Shown here piece by piece: positions 1-7,521 of a DNA stretch of 64,000 nt. The first letter of the stretch is position 1, and every line of letters begins with the position of its first letter. Where the stretch lies: positions 186,001-250,000 of the forward strand of contig JAVBVS010000004.1 of the NCBI GenBank assembly GCA_036677805.1, given 5' to 3'. Made by a program: the position numbers and the translations under genes. The stretch comes from SIG78 sp036677805 (GTDB taxonomy: Bacteria > Verrucomicrobiota > Lentisphaeria > Victivallales > Victivallaceae). The notes under the pieces are model-generated. The model was not told the origin of the DNA, ran no database searches, and worked only from the letters and a program-made list of their open reading frames with translations.

Positions 1-1
1 G

Positions 2-562
2 GCGGCGCTGACGGCGATGCGGCGCAAGGTCGAGGCGATGACGTTTCCGGAGTTTCCCGCCTTTCTGGGCAACCTTGCGGTGTTGACGGAAAAGTCCGAC
101 GGCGAGTATCCGGCCATGCTGCGCGAACAGTTGGCGGCGGCGGTCCGGCAAGCGGCTTCGCTGCTGGAACCCGGCTGCGATCCGGCCGCCGGTCCGACTG
201 CCGGGGAGTTCCATCGTTTCCGGCGCGATTTCCTGGCCGAATGCGCCCAGAATACGCCGGTTTTTGTTGGCGTATGGCATCATCCGGCCGATGCGGAAGG
301 AGAATTTTTCCCGGTCAATCTCGCCTATTGCCGGGGGGCGGCCTGGATTCCTAAAGGGGAAACGAAATTCGAATCGGTCGGCGAACTGCGCGGTCTCCGG
401 CTGCTGCCGGAGCCGGGTGCGCCCGCCGGGCTCCACGCGGTGTTTTCGCCCGCCGGGGAGTTGGCGCTCAAAGAGCGTCGGGACGACTGGCTGATTCGCG
501 CCCGGCAGATCGGGTTGACCCGGCTGCCCTGGCCGGCATTCTGGCCGGAGGCCGGACGCTGA
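2..562 (+). CDS. Hypothetical protein, 5'-truncated by window edge
   Basis: The reading frame is open from the first bases of the window to a TGA at 560-562. No ribosome binding site precedes the first ATG (17), so the true start is probably outside. At least 181 residues are visible. No signal peptide or membrane segment is seen in the visible part. It contains a Trp/His-rich stretch (VGVWHHPADAEGEFFPVN) and a Pro/Gly-rich middle. I do not recognise the family. It is separated from the symporter operon by about 210 bp containing a promoter, so it is probably an independent gene or the end of an upstream operon. Confidence 0.55.
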   Translation, partial: AALTAMRRKVEAMTFPEFPAFLGNLAVLTEKSDGEYPAMLREQLAAAVRQAASLLEPGCDPAAGPTAGEFHRFRRDFLAECAQNTPVFVGVWHHPADAEGEFFPVNLAYCRGAAWIPKGETKFESVGELRGLRLLPEPGAPAGLHAVFSPAGELALKERRDDWLIRARQIGLTRLPWPAFWPEAGR

Positions 563-612
563 GTATTTTCGGACCGGGCGGGGCCCGGTGTCGCGGATTT
601 TGGCGTAAAAAC

Positions 613-640
613 TTGCCGAACCGCGAATTCGTGCTATATT
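613..640 (+). promoter_or_regulatory. Promoter of symporter-iorAB operon
   Basis: TTGCCG (613-618), 16-nt spacer, TATATT (635-640). It lies about 130 nt upstream of the small accessory gene and is the only good sigma-70-like match in the gap. Prediction from sequence only. Confidence 0.5.
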
Positions 641-772
641 AACCGGAATTTGCGGTGGATGTTGCTGCGGTCGGGGATTGAACCTTTCCGAACGCACGGG
701 CGATGGGTTTGACGGTCCCGGCGGAATCGCCGCCGGGAACCATTCATCAATCAAATACAGGATTTTGCGGCA

Positions 773-901
773 ATGCTTCTGGGAATGGCCGACGGCTGGG
801 TCACGCTGGCGTACTGCGCCAATATTGCGGTGACGGTGGTGTGCGTGGTGTATGGGATTGTCTGTTTCAATTCCGGCGACGACAGCGGGGAATTGCAATG
901 A
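773..901 (+). CDS. Symporter small accessory protein (42 aa)
   Basis: A 42-residue ORF with one hydrophobic helix (WVTLAYCANIAVTVVCVVYG) and a short polar tail ending in GDDSGELQ. Its TGA overlaps the ATG of the following sodium:solute symporter by four bases (ATGA), so the two should be translationally coupled. Small one-helix proteins with an N-terminal Asp/Trp/Ala-Tyr pattern and a C-terminal VVYG-x-FN pattern are known immediately upstream of sodium:solute symporters, where they are thought to assist the transporter in the membrane. The assignment rests on size, hydrophobic pattern and position. No strong Shine-Dalgarno is seen upstream. Confidence 0.72.
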   Translation: MLLGMADGWVTLAYCANIAVTVVCVVYGIVCFNSGDDSGELQ

Positions 902-2505
902 ACGGTATCCTCCTCGTTTTGATTGTGGTCGTATTTCTGGGGCTGGTTGCGGTTTTGAGTTATCTCGGGTACCGTACCACCAAAAGCCAGAAGGATTATC
1001 TGGTCGGGGGCAATTCGATCAATCCTTTCGTGATGGCCATGAGCTACGGCGCGGCCTTCATCAGCACCTCGGCCATCGTCGGGTTCGGCGGGGTGGCGGG
1101 CCTTTTCGGCCTCGGGTTGCTGTGGCTGCCCTTCATGAATATCGCCATCGGCGTGCTGCTCGCATTTCTGGTCTTCGGGCGGCGCACCCGCCGCATCGGA
1201 CAGCGGCTTGACGCCAACACCTTTCCCGAATTCATCGGATTGCGGTTCGAATCGGCCCGGATCAAACTTCTGATCGCGGCGATCATCGTTTTCTTCATGC
1301 CGATCTACACCGGCGTGGTGCTGATCGGCGGCGCCCGTTTCGTCGAGCAGGCGATGGGGCTTGATTACAACTGGGCGTTGCTGCTTTTCGCCGGAGTGAT
1401 CTCGGTCTATGTGATTTTCGGCGGGATCAAAGGCGTAATGTACGTCGACGCCCTGCTCGGGGCGGTCATGGTCATCGGGATGGTTTCGCTGTTGGCGATG
1501 ACCTACTATGAACTGGGCGGGGTGATTTCCGCCCATCAGGCGCTGAGCGATCTGCGCCCTCTGGTGCCGCCCAAACTCGCGGCCCTCGGTCATGTCGGCT
1601 GGACCGCGATGCCGACGTGGAACTCGCAATGGTGGTGGACGCTGGTGTCGAGCCTGATGCTCGGCGTCGGCATCGGCGCGCTGGCCCAGCCGCAGCTTGC
1701 GGTGCGCTTCATGACGGTCAGGAGCGGCAAACAGCTCAACCGCGCAGTGTTGGTCGGATCGGTTTTCATCCTCTGCACGGCGGGGATCGCCTACGTGGTC
1801 GGGGCGCTGGCCAACGTCTGGTTCTACCGCAAGAGCGGCATGATCGCGATTCAGGCGGCGGACGGCAACTCCGATCTCATCATCCCCCGCTTCATCGATG
1901 CCGCGATGCCGAAATTTTTCGTCTATATCTTCATGCTGACGCTGCTCTCCGCGGCGATGTCGACGCTGAGTTCGCTGATTCATGTCAACGGCAGTTCGCT
2001 CGGTCACGACATCTACCGCACTCTCCGGCCGGGCAGGCGCGACAGCCGCGGCGCGACCCGCTTCGGCGTGGTGCTCGGGATCGTCGCCGCGGTGACTTTG
2101 GCTTATACTCTGCCGCCGGGCATCATCGCCCGCGGGACGGCGATTTTCTTCGGCGTCTGCGCGGCGGCGTTCCTGCCGGCCTATACGGCGGCGCTCTATT
2201 GGAAGCGCGCGACCCGGTCCGGCATCTGGGCGAGCATCGGGACCGGAGCGGCGGTCAGTCTCTTCGGTTTGGCCTTTCTGCATCGGTCGGAGTCGGGCGC
2301 GCTGGGCATTTGCGGCCGGCTTTTCGGGAAAAGCGAACTGGTTTCGGCTTTTCCGTGGCCGTTTGTCGATACGATTTGTTATGCGCTGCCACTGGCGGCG
2401 CTGGTCCTGGTCGCGGTCAGTCTGTTGACTCAGCCGCCTGCGGCCGGACATCTGGAAAAGTGCTTTGCCGAAGCGGCAGCCAATCGGGAGAATCAGAATG
2501 GGTGA
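898..2505 (+). CDS. Sodium:solute symporter (SSS family)
   Basis: A 535-residue polytopic membrane protein with about 13 hydrophobic segments. Family features: the N-terminal helix and YLVGGNSI segment; the FGGIKGVMYVDALLGAVM motif near residue 180; and the MSTLSSLIHVNGSSLGHDIYR region near residue 360, whose serines match the Na2 site of the family. The frame stays open upstream to 703, but ATG 898 is preferred because it overlaps the accessory-gene stop and starts at the first membrane helix. The substrate cannot be read from sequence. Co-transcription with indolepyruvate oxidoreductase suggests an aromatic amino acid or an aryl or short-chain acid. It overlaps iorA by 8 bp. Confidence 0.9.
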   Translation: MNGILLVLIVVVFLGLVAVLSYLGYRTTKSQKDYLVGGNSINPFVMAMSYGAAFISTSAIVGFGGVAGLFGLGLLWLPFMNIAIGVLLAFLVFGRRTRRIGQRLDANTFPEFIGLRFESARIKLLIAAIIVFFMPIYTGVVLIGGARFVEQAMGLDYNWALLLFAGVISVYVIFGGIKGVMYVDALLGAVMVIGMVSLLAMTYYELGGVISAHQALSDLRPLVPPKLAALGHVGWTAMPTWNSQWWWTLVSSLMLGVGIGALAQPQLAVRFMTVRSGKQLNRAVLVGSVFILCTAGIAYVVGALANVWFYRKSGMIAIQAADGNSDLIIPRFIDAAMPKFFVYIFMLTLLSAAMSTLSSLIHVNGSSLGHDIYRTLRPGRRDSRGATRFGVVLGIVAAVTLAYTLPPGIIARGTAIFFGVCAAAFLPAYTAALYWKRATRSGIWASIGTGAAVSLFGLAFLHRSESGALGICGRLFGKSELVSAFPWPFVDTICYALPLAALVLVAVSLLTQPPAAGHLEKCFAEAAANRENQNG

Positions 2506-4102
2506 GAAACAGTTGTTGAGCGGCAATGAGGCGATCGCGCTGGCCGCTTTCGATGCCGGGGTCGCGCTCGGCGCCGGGTATCCGGGGACGCCGTCCTCGG
2601 AAATTCTGGAGGAATTCGCCAAACTCGGAGGGCGCGCCCAGTGGTCGCCCAACGAAAAAACCGCCATTGAAACCGCCATCGGCGGAGCGTTCGGTCAGGT
2701 GCGTACGCTGGTGACGATGAAGCATGTCGGACTCAATGTCGCGGCCGATCCGCTTTTTACCGTGGCCTATTCCGGCACGCCGGGCGGGCTGGTGGTGATC
2801 TCCGCCGACGATCCCGGGATGGCTTCGAGCCAGAACGAACAGGACAACCGCCGTTACGCGGCGGCGGCCGGCGTGCCGATGCTGGAGCCGTCGGATTCGC
2901 AGGAGGCCTATGATCTGCTGTTCAAGGCGTTCGAGCTTTCGGAATGTTTCCGGATGCCGGTACTGTTTCGGCTGACCACCCGGGTCTGCCATTCCAAGTG
3001 TCTGGTCAAACGGCGCGAAACCGCGCTGCCGCCGGCTGCCGGTCGTTACGTCAAGGACGTCAAGAGCAATGTGATGATCCCGGCTTACGCCCGGCTGGCC
3101 CACCGCAAGCTTCGCACCAAGTTGGCCGAACTCGCCCGGCTCAATGACGAAAGCAACGAGTTCGTCCGGGAAATCCGCAACGGCGACGCGCTCGGCATCA
3201 TCACTTCCGGCATCTGTTATCAGCATTGCCGCGAAGCCGCGCCGGAGGCTTCGATTCTGAAGCTGTCGCTGACCTATCCGCTGCCGGAAGCGCGGCTGAA
3301 ACGGTTCGCGCAGTCGGTCGGCCGCTGCGTGGTGGTTGAAGAGGGCGATCCGATTCTTGCCGACGCCTGCCGCGCGCTGGGGTTGAAGGTCGAAGGCAAG
3401 GCGGAAATGTATCGCTTCGGCGAATTGAACGTGACCCGGGTGCGGCGCATCCTCGCCAACGACCTCACGCCGGAACCCGCGCCGACGCCGGGCAAGCCGC
3501 CTCAGCTCTGCGTCGGCTGTCCCCACCGCAAATCCTTCGAGGTGCTGCGCGACGCCAACTGCATCGTGACCGGCGACATCGGCTGTTATACGCTGGGCGT
3601 ATTGCCGCCGTTCGAGGCGCTCGACACCTGCGTCTGCATGGGCGCGAGCATCACCACCGGCCTCGGCTTGCGCAAGGTATTGCCCGAGGCCGAGGCGCGA
3701 CGGGTGGTCAGCGTGCTCGGCGACAGCACCTTCTGGCATACCGGAATCAACGGCATCGTGGATATGATCTACAACAAGCCGGAGACCGGGCATGTGGTGA
3801 TGATATTGGACAATTCGATTACCGCGATGACCGGGTTGCAGGAGCATCCTGGCACCGGGCGCAAGCTCGACCATACCCCGGCGGCGGGCAAGCTGGTGAT
3901 TGAGGATACGGTCAAGGCCATGGGCGTCGACCACGTCGACGTGATCGATCCCCTGACCGAACAGGACAAGCTGAGAACGGTGCTGGCCGAACGGCTGGCC
4001 TCCAATGACGCCAGCGTGATCATCGCCCGGCGCTGCTGCATTCTGGCGGCGGTCAAGGTCAAGAGTTACGAAGCGGCCCAATCCGGAGAAGAAAAAGAAT
4101 GA
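2498..4102 (+). CDS. iorA: Indolepyruvate ferredoxin oxidoreductase, alpha subunit (no C-terminal ferredoxin domain)
   Basis: A 534-residue thiamine-diphosphate enzyme subunit that oxidatively decarboxylates aryl pyruvates to aryl-acetyl-CoA with ferredoxin. Visible features: an N-terminal pyrimidine-binding region (GYPGTPSSEILEEF, NEKTAIETAIGGAFG), CVGCPHRKSFE near residue 345, and the ThDP/Mg region GDSTFWHTGINGIVDM...ILDNSITAMTG near residues 408-445. Usual IorA proteins end in a domain binding two [4Fe-4S] clusters (repeated CxxCxxC). Here the protein stops after IIARRCCILAAVKVKSYEAAQSG, with no such cysteines before the TGA that overlaps iorB. Start ATG 2498 is chosen over upstream starts because it overlaps the symporter stop and begins with the family's short N-terminus. 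Confidence 0.9.
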   Translation: MGEKQLLSGNEAIALAAFDAGVALGAGYPGTPSSEILEEFAKLGGRAQWSPNEKTAIETAIGGAFGQVRTLVTMKHVGLNVAADPLFTVAYSGTPGGLVVISADDPGMASSQNEQDNRRYAAAAGVPMLEPSDSQEAYDLLFKAFELSECFRMPVLFRLTTRVCHSKCLVKRRETALPPAAGRYVKDVKSNVMIPAYARLAHRKLRTKLAELARLNDESNEFVREIRNGDALGIITSGICYQHCREAAPEASILKLSLTYPLPEARLKRFAQSVGRCVVVEEGDPILADACRALGLKVEGKAEMYRFGELNVTRVRRILANDLTPEPAPTPGKPPQLCVGCPHRKSFEVLRDANCIVTGDIGCYTLGVLPPFEALDTCVCMGASITTGLGLRKVLPEAEARRVVSVLGDSTFWHTGINGIVDMIYNKPETGHVVMILDNSITAMTGLQEHPGTGRKLDHTPAAGKLVIEDTVKAMGVDHVDVIDPLTEQDKLRTVLAERLASNDASVIIARRCCILAAVKVKSYEAAQSGEEKE

Positions 4103-4572
4103 GCAAGGTGGTCAATATCATGGTCGCCGGCCTCGGCGGCCAGGGCGTGCTGAAGGCGTCGGACATTGTGGCGGAGGCCGCTTTCGAGGCCGGATTCGAC
4201 GTCAAAAAGAGCGAAGTGCACGGCATGAGCCAGCGCGGCGGCTCGGTCACGAGCGAAGTGCGTTACGGTTCCGATGTCGCCAGCCCGATGATTCCGGCCG
4301 GCGAAACCGACTATCTGGTGGTGCTGGAAGATACCCAGATCGAAGTCAACCGTCACAACCTCAAGCCGGGCGGCCGGCTGATCGCTCTGAACGCGGTCGA
4401 TGCGGGCAGGCTTTCCAATCCCAAAACGATCAATATTGCGCTTCTCGGCGTGCTGAGCACCGGTCTGGACATTCCCGAAGCGTGCTGGCTTGCGGCGCTG
4501 CGAAAGTTTCTGCCCGAGAAGCACCACGCGGTGAATCTCGAAGCCTTCGCGCTGGGCCGGGCCGCGGTCTGA
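4099..4572 (+). CDS. iorB: Indolepyruvate ferredoxin oxidoreductase, beta subunit
   Basis: A 157-residue gamma-type subunit of 2-oxoacid:ferredoxin oxidoreductases. It starts with the family signature VAGLGGQGVLKASDIVAEAA and contains SEVHGMSQRGGSVTSEVR, the conserved loop that meets the alpha subunit. Its ATG overlaps the iorA stop (ATGA), indicating coupled translation. It is shorter than most IorB proteins (about 190-200 residues) and ends soon after the Rossmann-like core. A rho-independent terminator follows directly, so this is the last gene of the operon. Confidence 0.9.
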   Translation: MSKVVNIMVAGLGGQGVLKASDIVAEAAFEAGFDVKKSEVHGMSQRGGSVTSEVRYGSDVASPMIPAGETDYLVVLEDTQIEVNRHNLKPGGRLIALNAVDAGRLSNPKTINIALLGVLSTGLDIPEACWLAALRKFLPEKHHAVNLEAFALGRAAV

Positions 4573-4595
4573 AGTTCGGCGTCGGATTGTGAAAA

Positions 4596-4626
4596 GCCGG
4601 CATTCCGCAAGGGATGCCGGTTTTTT
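4596..4626 (+). terminator. Rho-independent terminator after iorB
   Basis: Stem CCGGCATTCC / GGGATGCCGG (one G-T pair), 5-nt loop, followed by TTTTTT at 4621-4626. Confidence 0.9.
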
Positions 4627-4646
4627 GATGGTCGGGGTTGCGGATT

Positions 4647-6008
4647 TTACAGCAACTCTTCCTCGGGATTGATCAGTCCGGGCCCGAACAGCGTGACTCT
4701 GCCCGCCCGTTCGATGGTGATATCGACCAGATCGCCGGGCTTGAGGTCGGGCTGCGGCGCGAAAACCACGGTTTTGGCGGTGGAGGTCTTGCCCGCGCAG
4801 CGTTCGGCGTTGCGCGGACTCACGCCGTCAAACATCACGGCGACGGTCTTTCCGACATAGGCCTGATTGCTCGCCATGCAGCGCGCTTCGAGGTCTTCGA
4901 GCAGAATCCGGTTGCGCTCTTCTTTGACGCTCCGGGGCACATCGTCGGGGCGTTCGGCCGATTTGGTCCCGCGGCGCGGCGAATACTTGAAAATATAGGC
5001 GTTGTCGAACCCGACCTGGTTCATCACTGCGCGGGTGGCCAGAAAATCGGCCTCGGTTTCCCCGGGGAAGCCCACGATCACGTCGGTTGAAAAGGTGATT
5101 TCCGGCATGGCCGCGCGGAGGGCGTCGATGATGGCGCAATACTGTGCCGCGGTATAGTGGCGGTTCATCGCCTTGAGCACGGCATCGGAACCCGACTGGA
5201 GCGGCAGATGCACGTTGCGGCAGATTTTCGGATGTTCCGCCATGGTCCGGATCAGCTTCGCGTTGAAATAGGTCGGATAGGGCGAGGTGAAGCGGATGCG
5301 TCTGAGGCCGTCGATCCGGACCAGTTCCGCCAGCAGATCGGCGAAGGGCGATACGTCATCGGGCGGCGGATTGATGTTGCCGCCCCAGCCGTAGGCTGCG
5401 ACGTTCTGCCCGAGAAGCATGATTTCACGCACACCGGAAGCGGCCAGCATTTTCGCTTCCGCTACGATGTCCGCGGCGTTGCGGCTGATTTCCCGTCCCC
5501 GCACATACGGCACGATGCAGTAGGCGCAGAACCGGTTGCAGCCGCGGGTGATCGCAATGAAGGCGCTGTAGGGGCGATTTTCCGGTGTGCTGTAGTGCGT
5601 GCCCATCGCATTCAATACCGCGTCGCCGGTTTCAAGCTCGGCGAAACGGCGGTGCTCTTCGCGCACCGCGGCGATGATTTCCGGCAGCCGGTGGAGCTGG
5701 CCGGTGCCGAGCACGAAATCGAGATGCGGCAACTTTTCCAGCAGTTCGTCGCCGCGGTTCTGCGCCATGCAGCCGATGGCGCCGATGATCAGATCCGGGT
5801 TGTGCGCCTTGTATTTCTTCATGAAGCCGATCTTGCCGATGGCTTTGCGCTCGGCCTGTTCGCGCACGCTGCAGGTGTTGAAGATCATCACCTCGGCTGC
5901 GGCCTCGCCGGCGACGATTTCGTGGCCCGCCGCGGCCAGCATTCCGGCCAGCGCCTCGGAATCGCGCACGTTCATCTGGCAGCCGTAGGTCTTGATGAAA
6001 ACCTTCAT
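4647..6008 (-). CDS. miaB: tRNA-2-methylthio-N6-dimethylallyladenosine synthase
   Basis: A 453-residue radical-SAM methylthiotransferase that converts i6A37 to ms2i6A37 in tRNA. The N-terminal UPF0004 domain has the three cluster cysteines (C10 in KTYGCQMN, C46 in NTCSVRE, C80 in AIGCMAQ). The radical SAM motif is C157-x3-C161-x2-C164 in RGCNRFCAYCIVPYVRGRE. A TRAM domain forms the C-terminus. ATG 6008 overlaps the proB stop by four bases and has GGAGG at 6018-6022 with 9-nt spacing. A GTG at 6014 would be too close to that site. Co-transcribed with proB. Confidence 0.96.
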   Translation of the reverse strand: MKVFIKTYGCQMNVRDSEALAGMLAAAGHEIVAGEAAAEVMIFNTCSVREQAERKAIGKIGFMKKYKAHNPDLIIGAIGCMAQNRGDELLEKLPHLDFVLGTGQLHRLPEIIAAVREEHRRFAELETGDAVLNAMGTHYSTPENRPYSAFIAITRGCNRFCAYCIVPYVRGREISRNAADIVAEAKMLAASGVREIMLLGQNVAAYGWGGNINPPPDDVSPFADLLAELVRIDGLRRIRFTSPYPTYFNAKLIRTMAEHPKICRNVHLPLQSGSDAVLKAMNRHYTAAQYCAIIDALRAAMPEITFSTDVIVGFPGETEADFLATRAVMNQVGFDNAYIFKYSPRRGTKSAERPDDVPRSVKEERNRILLEDLEARCMASNQAYVGKTVAVMFDGVSPRNAERCAGKTSTAKTVVFAPQPDLKPGDLVDITIERAGRVTLFGPGLINPEEELL

Positions 6009-7150
6009 CGGCACATGCCTCCGGCGGCGCCCTGCAACACCAGATTGTCGCGGTGGACGAATTCGGCGTCGGCGTCACTGCCGAGCAATTTGGCCAGTTC
6101 GTCCTTGTGCTTGCCGAGCAGCGCCGCGCATTCGGCGCTGCCGTAGTTGGACAAGCCGCGCGCAATCACGCGCCCCTCGGGGTCGCGGATTTCCACGGTA
6201 TCGCCGCGCTTGAAGTTGCCGGCAATCCGGACGACGCCGGAAGGCAGCAGACTTTTGCCGTGTTTTTCAACCGCGGTCGCAGCTCCGGCGTCGACGATCA
6301 GCGCTCCGGCCGTGCGCGCGAAGAATTTGATCCAGCATTTGCGCGATTGCAGCCGGCTCCGGCGCGGACAGAACAAGGTCCCCACATCGTCGCCCTCGGC
6401 GATATGTTCGAGAATGCCTTCCTGGCGGCCGTCGGCGATCCAGAGGTGGGCGCCGGCTTCGGTCACCAGCGTGGCCGCCCGGAGTTTGGAGATCATGCCG
6501 CCGATGGACATGGCGCCGTTGTCGGTGTCGCCGGCGGAAGCGATCATTTCCGGCGTGATCCGGTCAACCAGCGCGATGCGTTCGCCGAGCGAACCGTCGG
6601 CGTTGCGCACCCGCAGGCCCTGTTCGGTGGTCAGAATCACGGTCAGCTCCGCGCCGAGCATGGCGCCGAGCATTCCGGCCAGGGTGTCGTTGTCGCCGAA
6701 TTTGAGCTCATCGACCGAAACCGAATCGTTTTCGTTGATCACCGGCAGCACGTCATGCCGCCACAGCGCGGCGATGCAGTTGGAGACGTTCAGATAGCGT
6801 TCGCGCGAACGCAAATCGGCGGCGGTCAGCAGCAGCTGTGCGGTGTTGAAGCCGAACTGGCGGCATTCCGCGTCGTAAAGCGCCATCAGCTTGCCCTGGC
6901 CGATGGCGGCCAGCGCCTGGACTTCGGAGAGCTGCCGGGGACGCCGTTCCAATCCGAGCGCCCGCATGCCGGTGCCCACCGCGCCCGAAGAAACCAGCAT
7001 CACTTTCCAGTTGCGGCGGCGCAACCGGGCGATTCCGGCAATCAGCTCGCGGAACCGTTCGGGGTCGGTCAGCAGGCGCGTTCCGGCCTTGACCACAATC
7101 TGCCGGCAGTGCGAAACAAGCTCGCGCCGGGCCTGTAAATTTCGATCCAT
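6005..7150 (-). CDS. proB: Glutamate 5-kinase
   Basis: A 381-residue enzyme phosphorylating L-glutamate to gamma-glutamyl phosphate, the first step of proline synthesis. Amino-acid-kinase domain: VVKAGTRLL, VSSGAVGTGMRALGL, INENDSVSVDELKFGDND and GGMISKLRAA. A PUA domain follows from about residue 285 (GALIVDAGAATAVEKHGKSLLPSGV...ARGLSNYGSAE), the full-length form found in many bacteria. No proA lies beside it. It is the first gene of a two-gene operon with miaB and is divergent from the glutamate dehydrogenase gene, both acting on glutamate. Confidence 0.96.
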   Translation of the reverse strand: MDRNLQARRELVSHCRQIVVKAGTRLLTDPERFRELIAGIARLRRRNWKVMLVSSGAVGTGMRALGLERRPRQLSEVQALAAIGQGKLMALYDAECRQFGFNTAQLLLTAADLRSRERYLNVSNCIAALWRHDVLPVINENDSVSVDELKFGDNDTLAGMLGAMLGAELTVILTTEQGLRVRNADGSLGERIALVDRITPEMIASAGDTDNGAMSIGGMISKLRAATLVTEAGAHLWIADGRQEGILEHIAEGDDVGTLFCPRRSRLQSRKCWIKFFARTAGALIVDAGAATAVEKHGKSLLPSGVVRIAGNFKRGDTVEIRDPEGRVIARGLSNYGSAECAALLGKHKDELAKLLGSDADAEFVHRDNLVLQGAAGGMCR

Positions 7151-7208
7151 CGAATCCTTCTTTCAGCCCCCATTCCGGGCCGTCGATCCATCCTTGCAAT
7201 AACCTTAT

Positions 7209-7237
7209 AATATAGCGTCTGCGGCCGGATTTTGCAA
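7209..7237 (-). promoter_or_regulatory. Promoter of proB-miaB
   Basis: On the minus strand: TTGCAA (7237-7232), 17-nt spacer, TATATT (7214-7209), about 60 nt upstream of the proB start. The rest of the 371-bp gap to 7522 is AT-rich divergent promoter DNA without a convincing gene. Confidence 0.6.
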
Positions 7238-7445
7238 AGGGAATGCGGAAAGAATCTGCTGAATCGGGTTTTTCAGAAATCTGTAAATTCCTGCCGTTCC
7301 GGATGGTAATGATTTTGCATTCAGGAAATAGATCGTTTTTGTATTGCAAATGCAATGGAAAAAGATTTTTATGCAGTTTTGCTGACTCGTGTATAGCAAA
7401 TTCAAAAAATTTTGATTTATTTTTGAATTTCAGCAATTTAACGGC

Positions 7446-7474
7446 TTGCAAAATTTTTTTTCGCGTGTCATATT
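7446..7474 (+). promoter_or_regulatory. Promoter of glutamate dehydrogenase gene
   Basis: TTGCAA (7446-7451), 17-nt spacer, CATATT (7469-7474), about 45 nt upstream of ATG 7522. A T-rich tract fills part of the spacer. Confidence 0.55.
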
Positions 7475-7521
7475 AATAGCAACAAAATGAAAGGCGAGGG
7501 ATTCTCGAAGCGAGGTTTGTC

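Noticed and set aside
703..897. N-terminal extension of the symporter to 703
   Set aside because: Extension is not hydrophobic and overlaps the 42-aa accessory gene, whose stop overlaps ATG 898.
751..2679. 642-codon minus-strand ORF
   Set aside because: Mirror frame of the symporter, which has clear membrane helices and family motifs.
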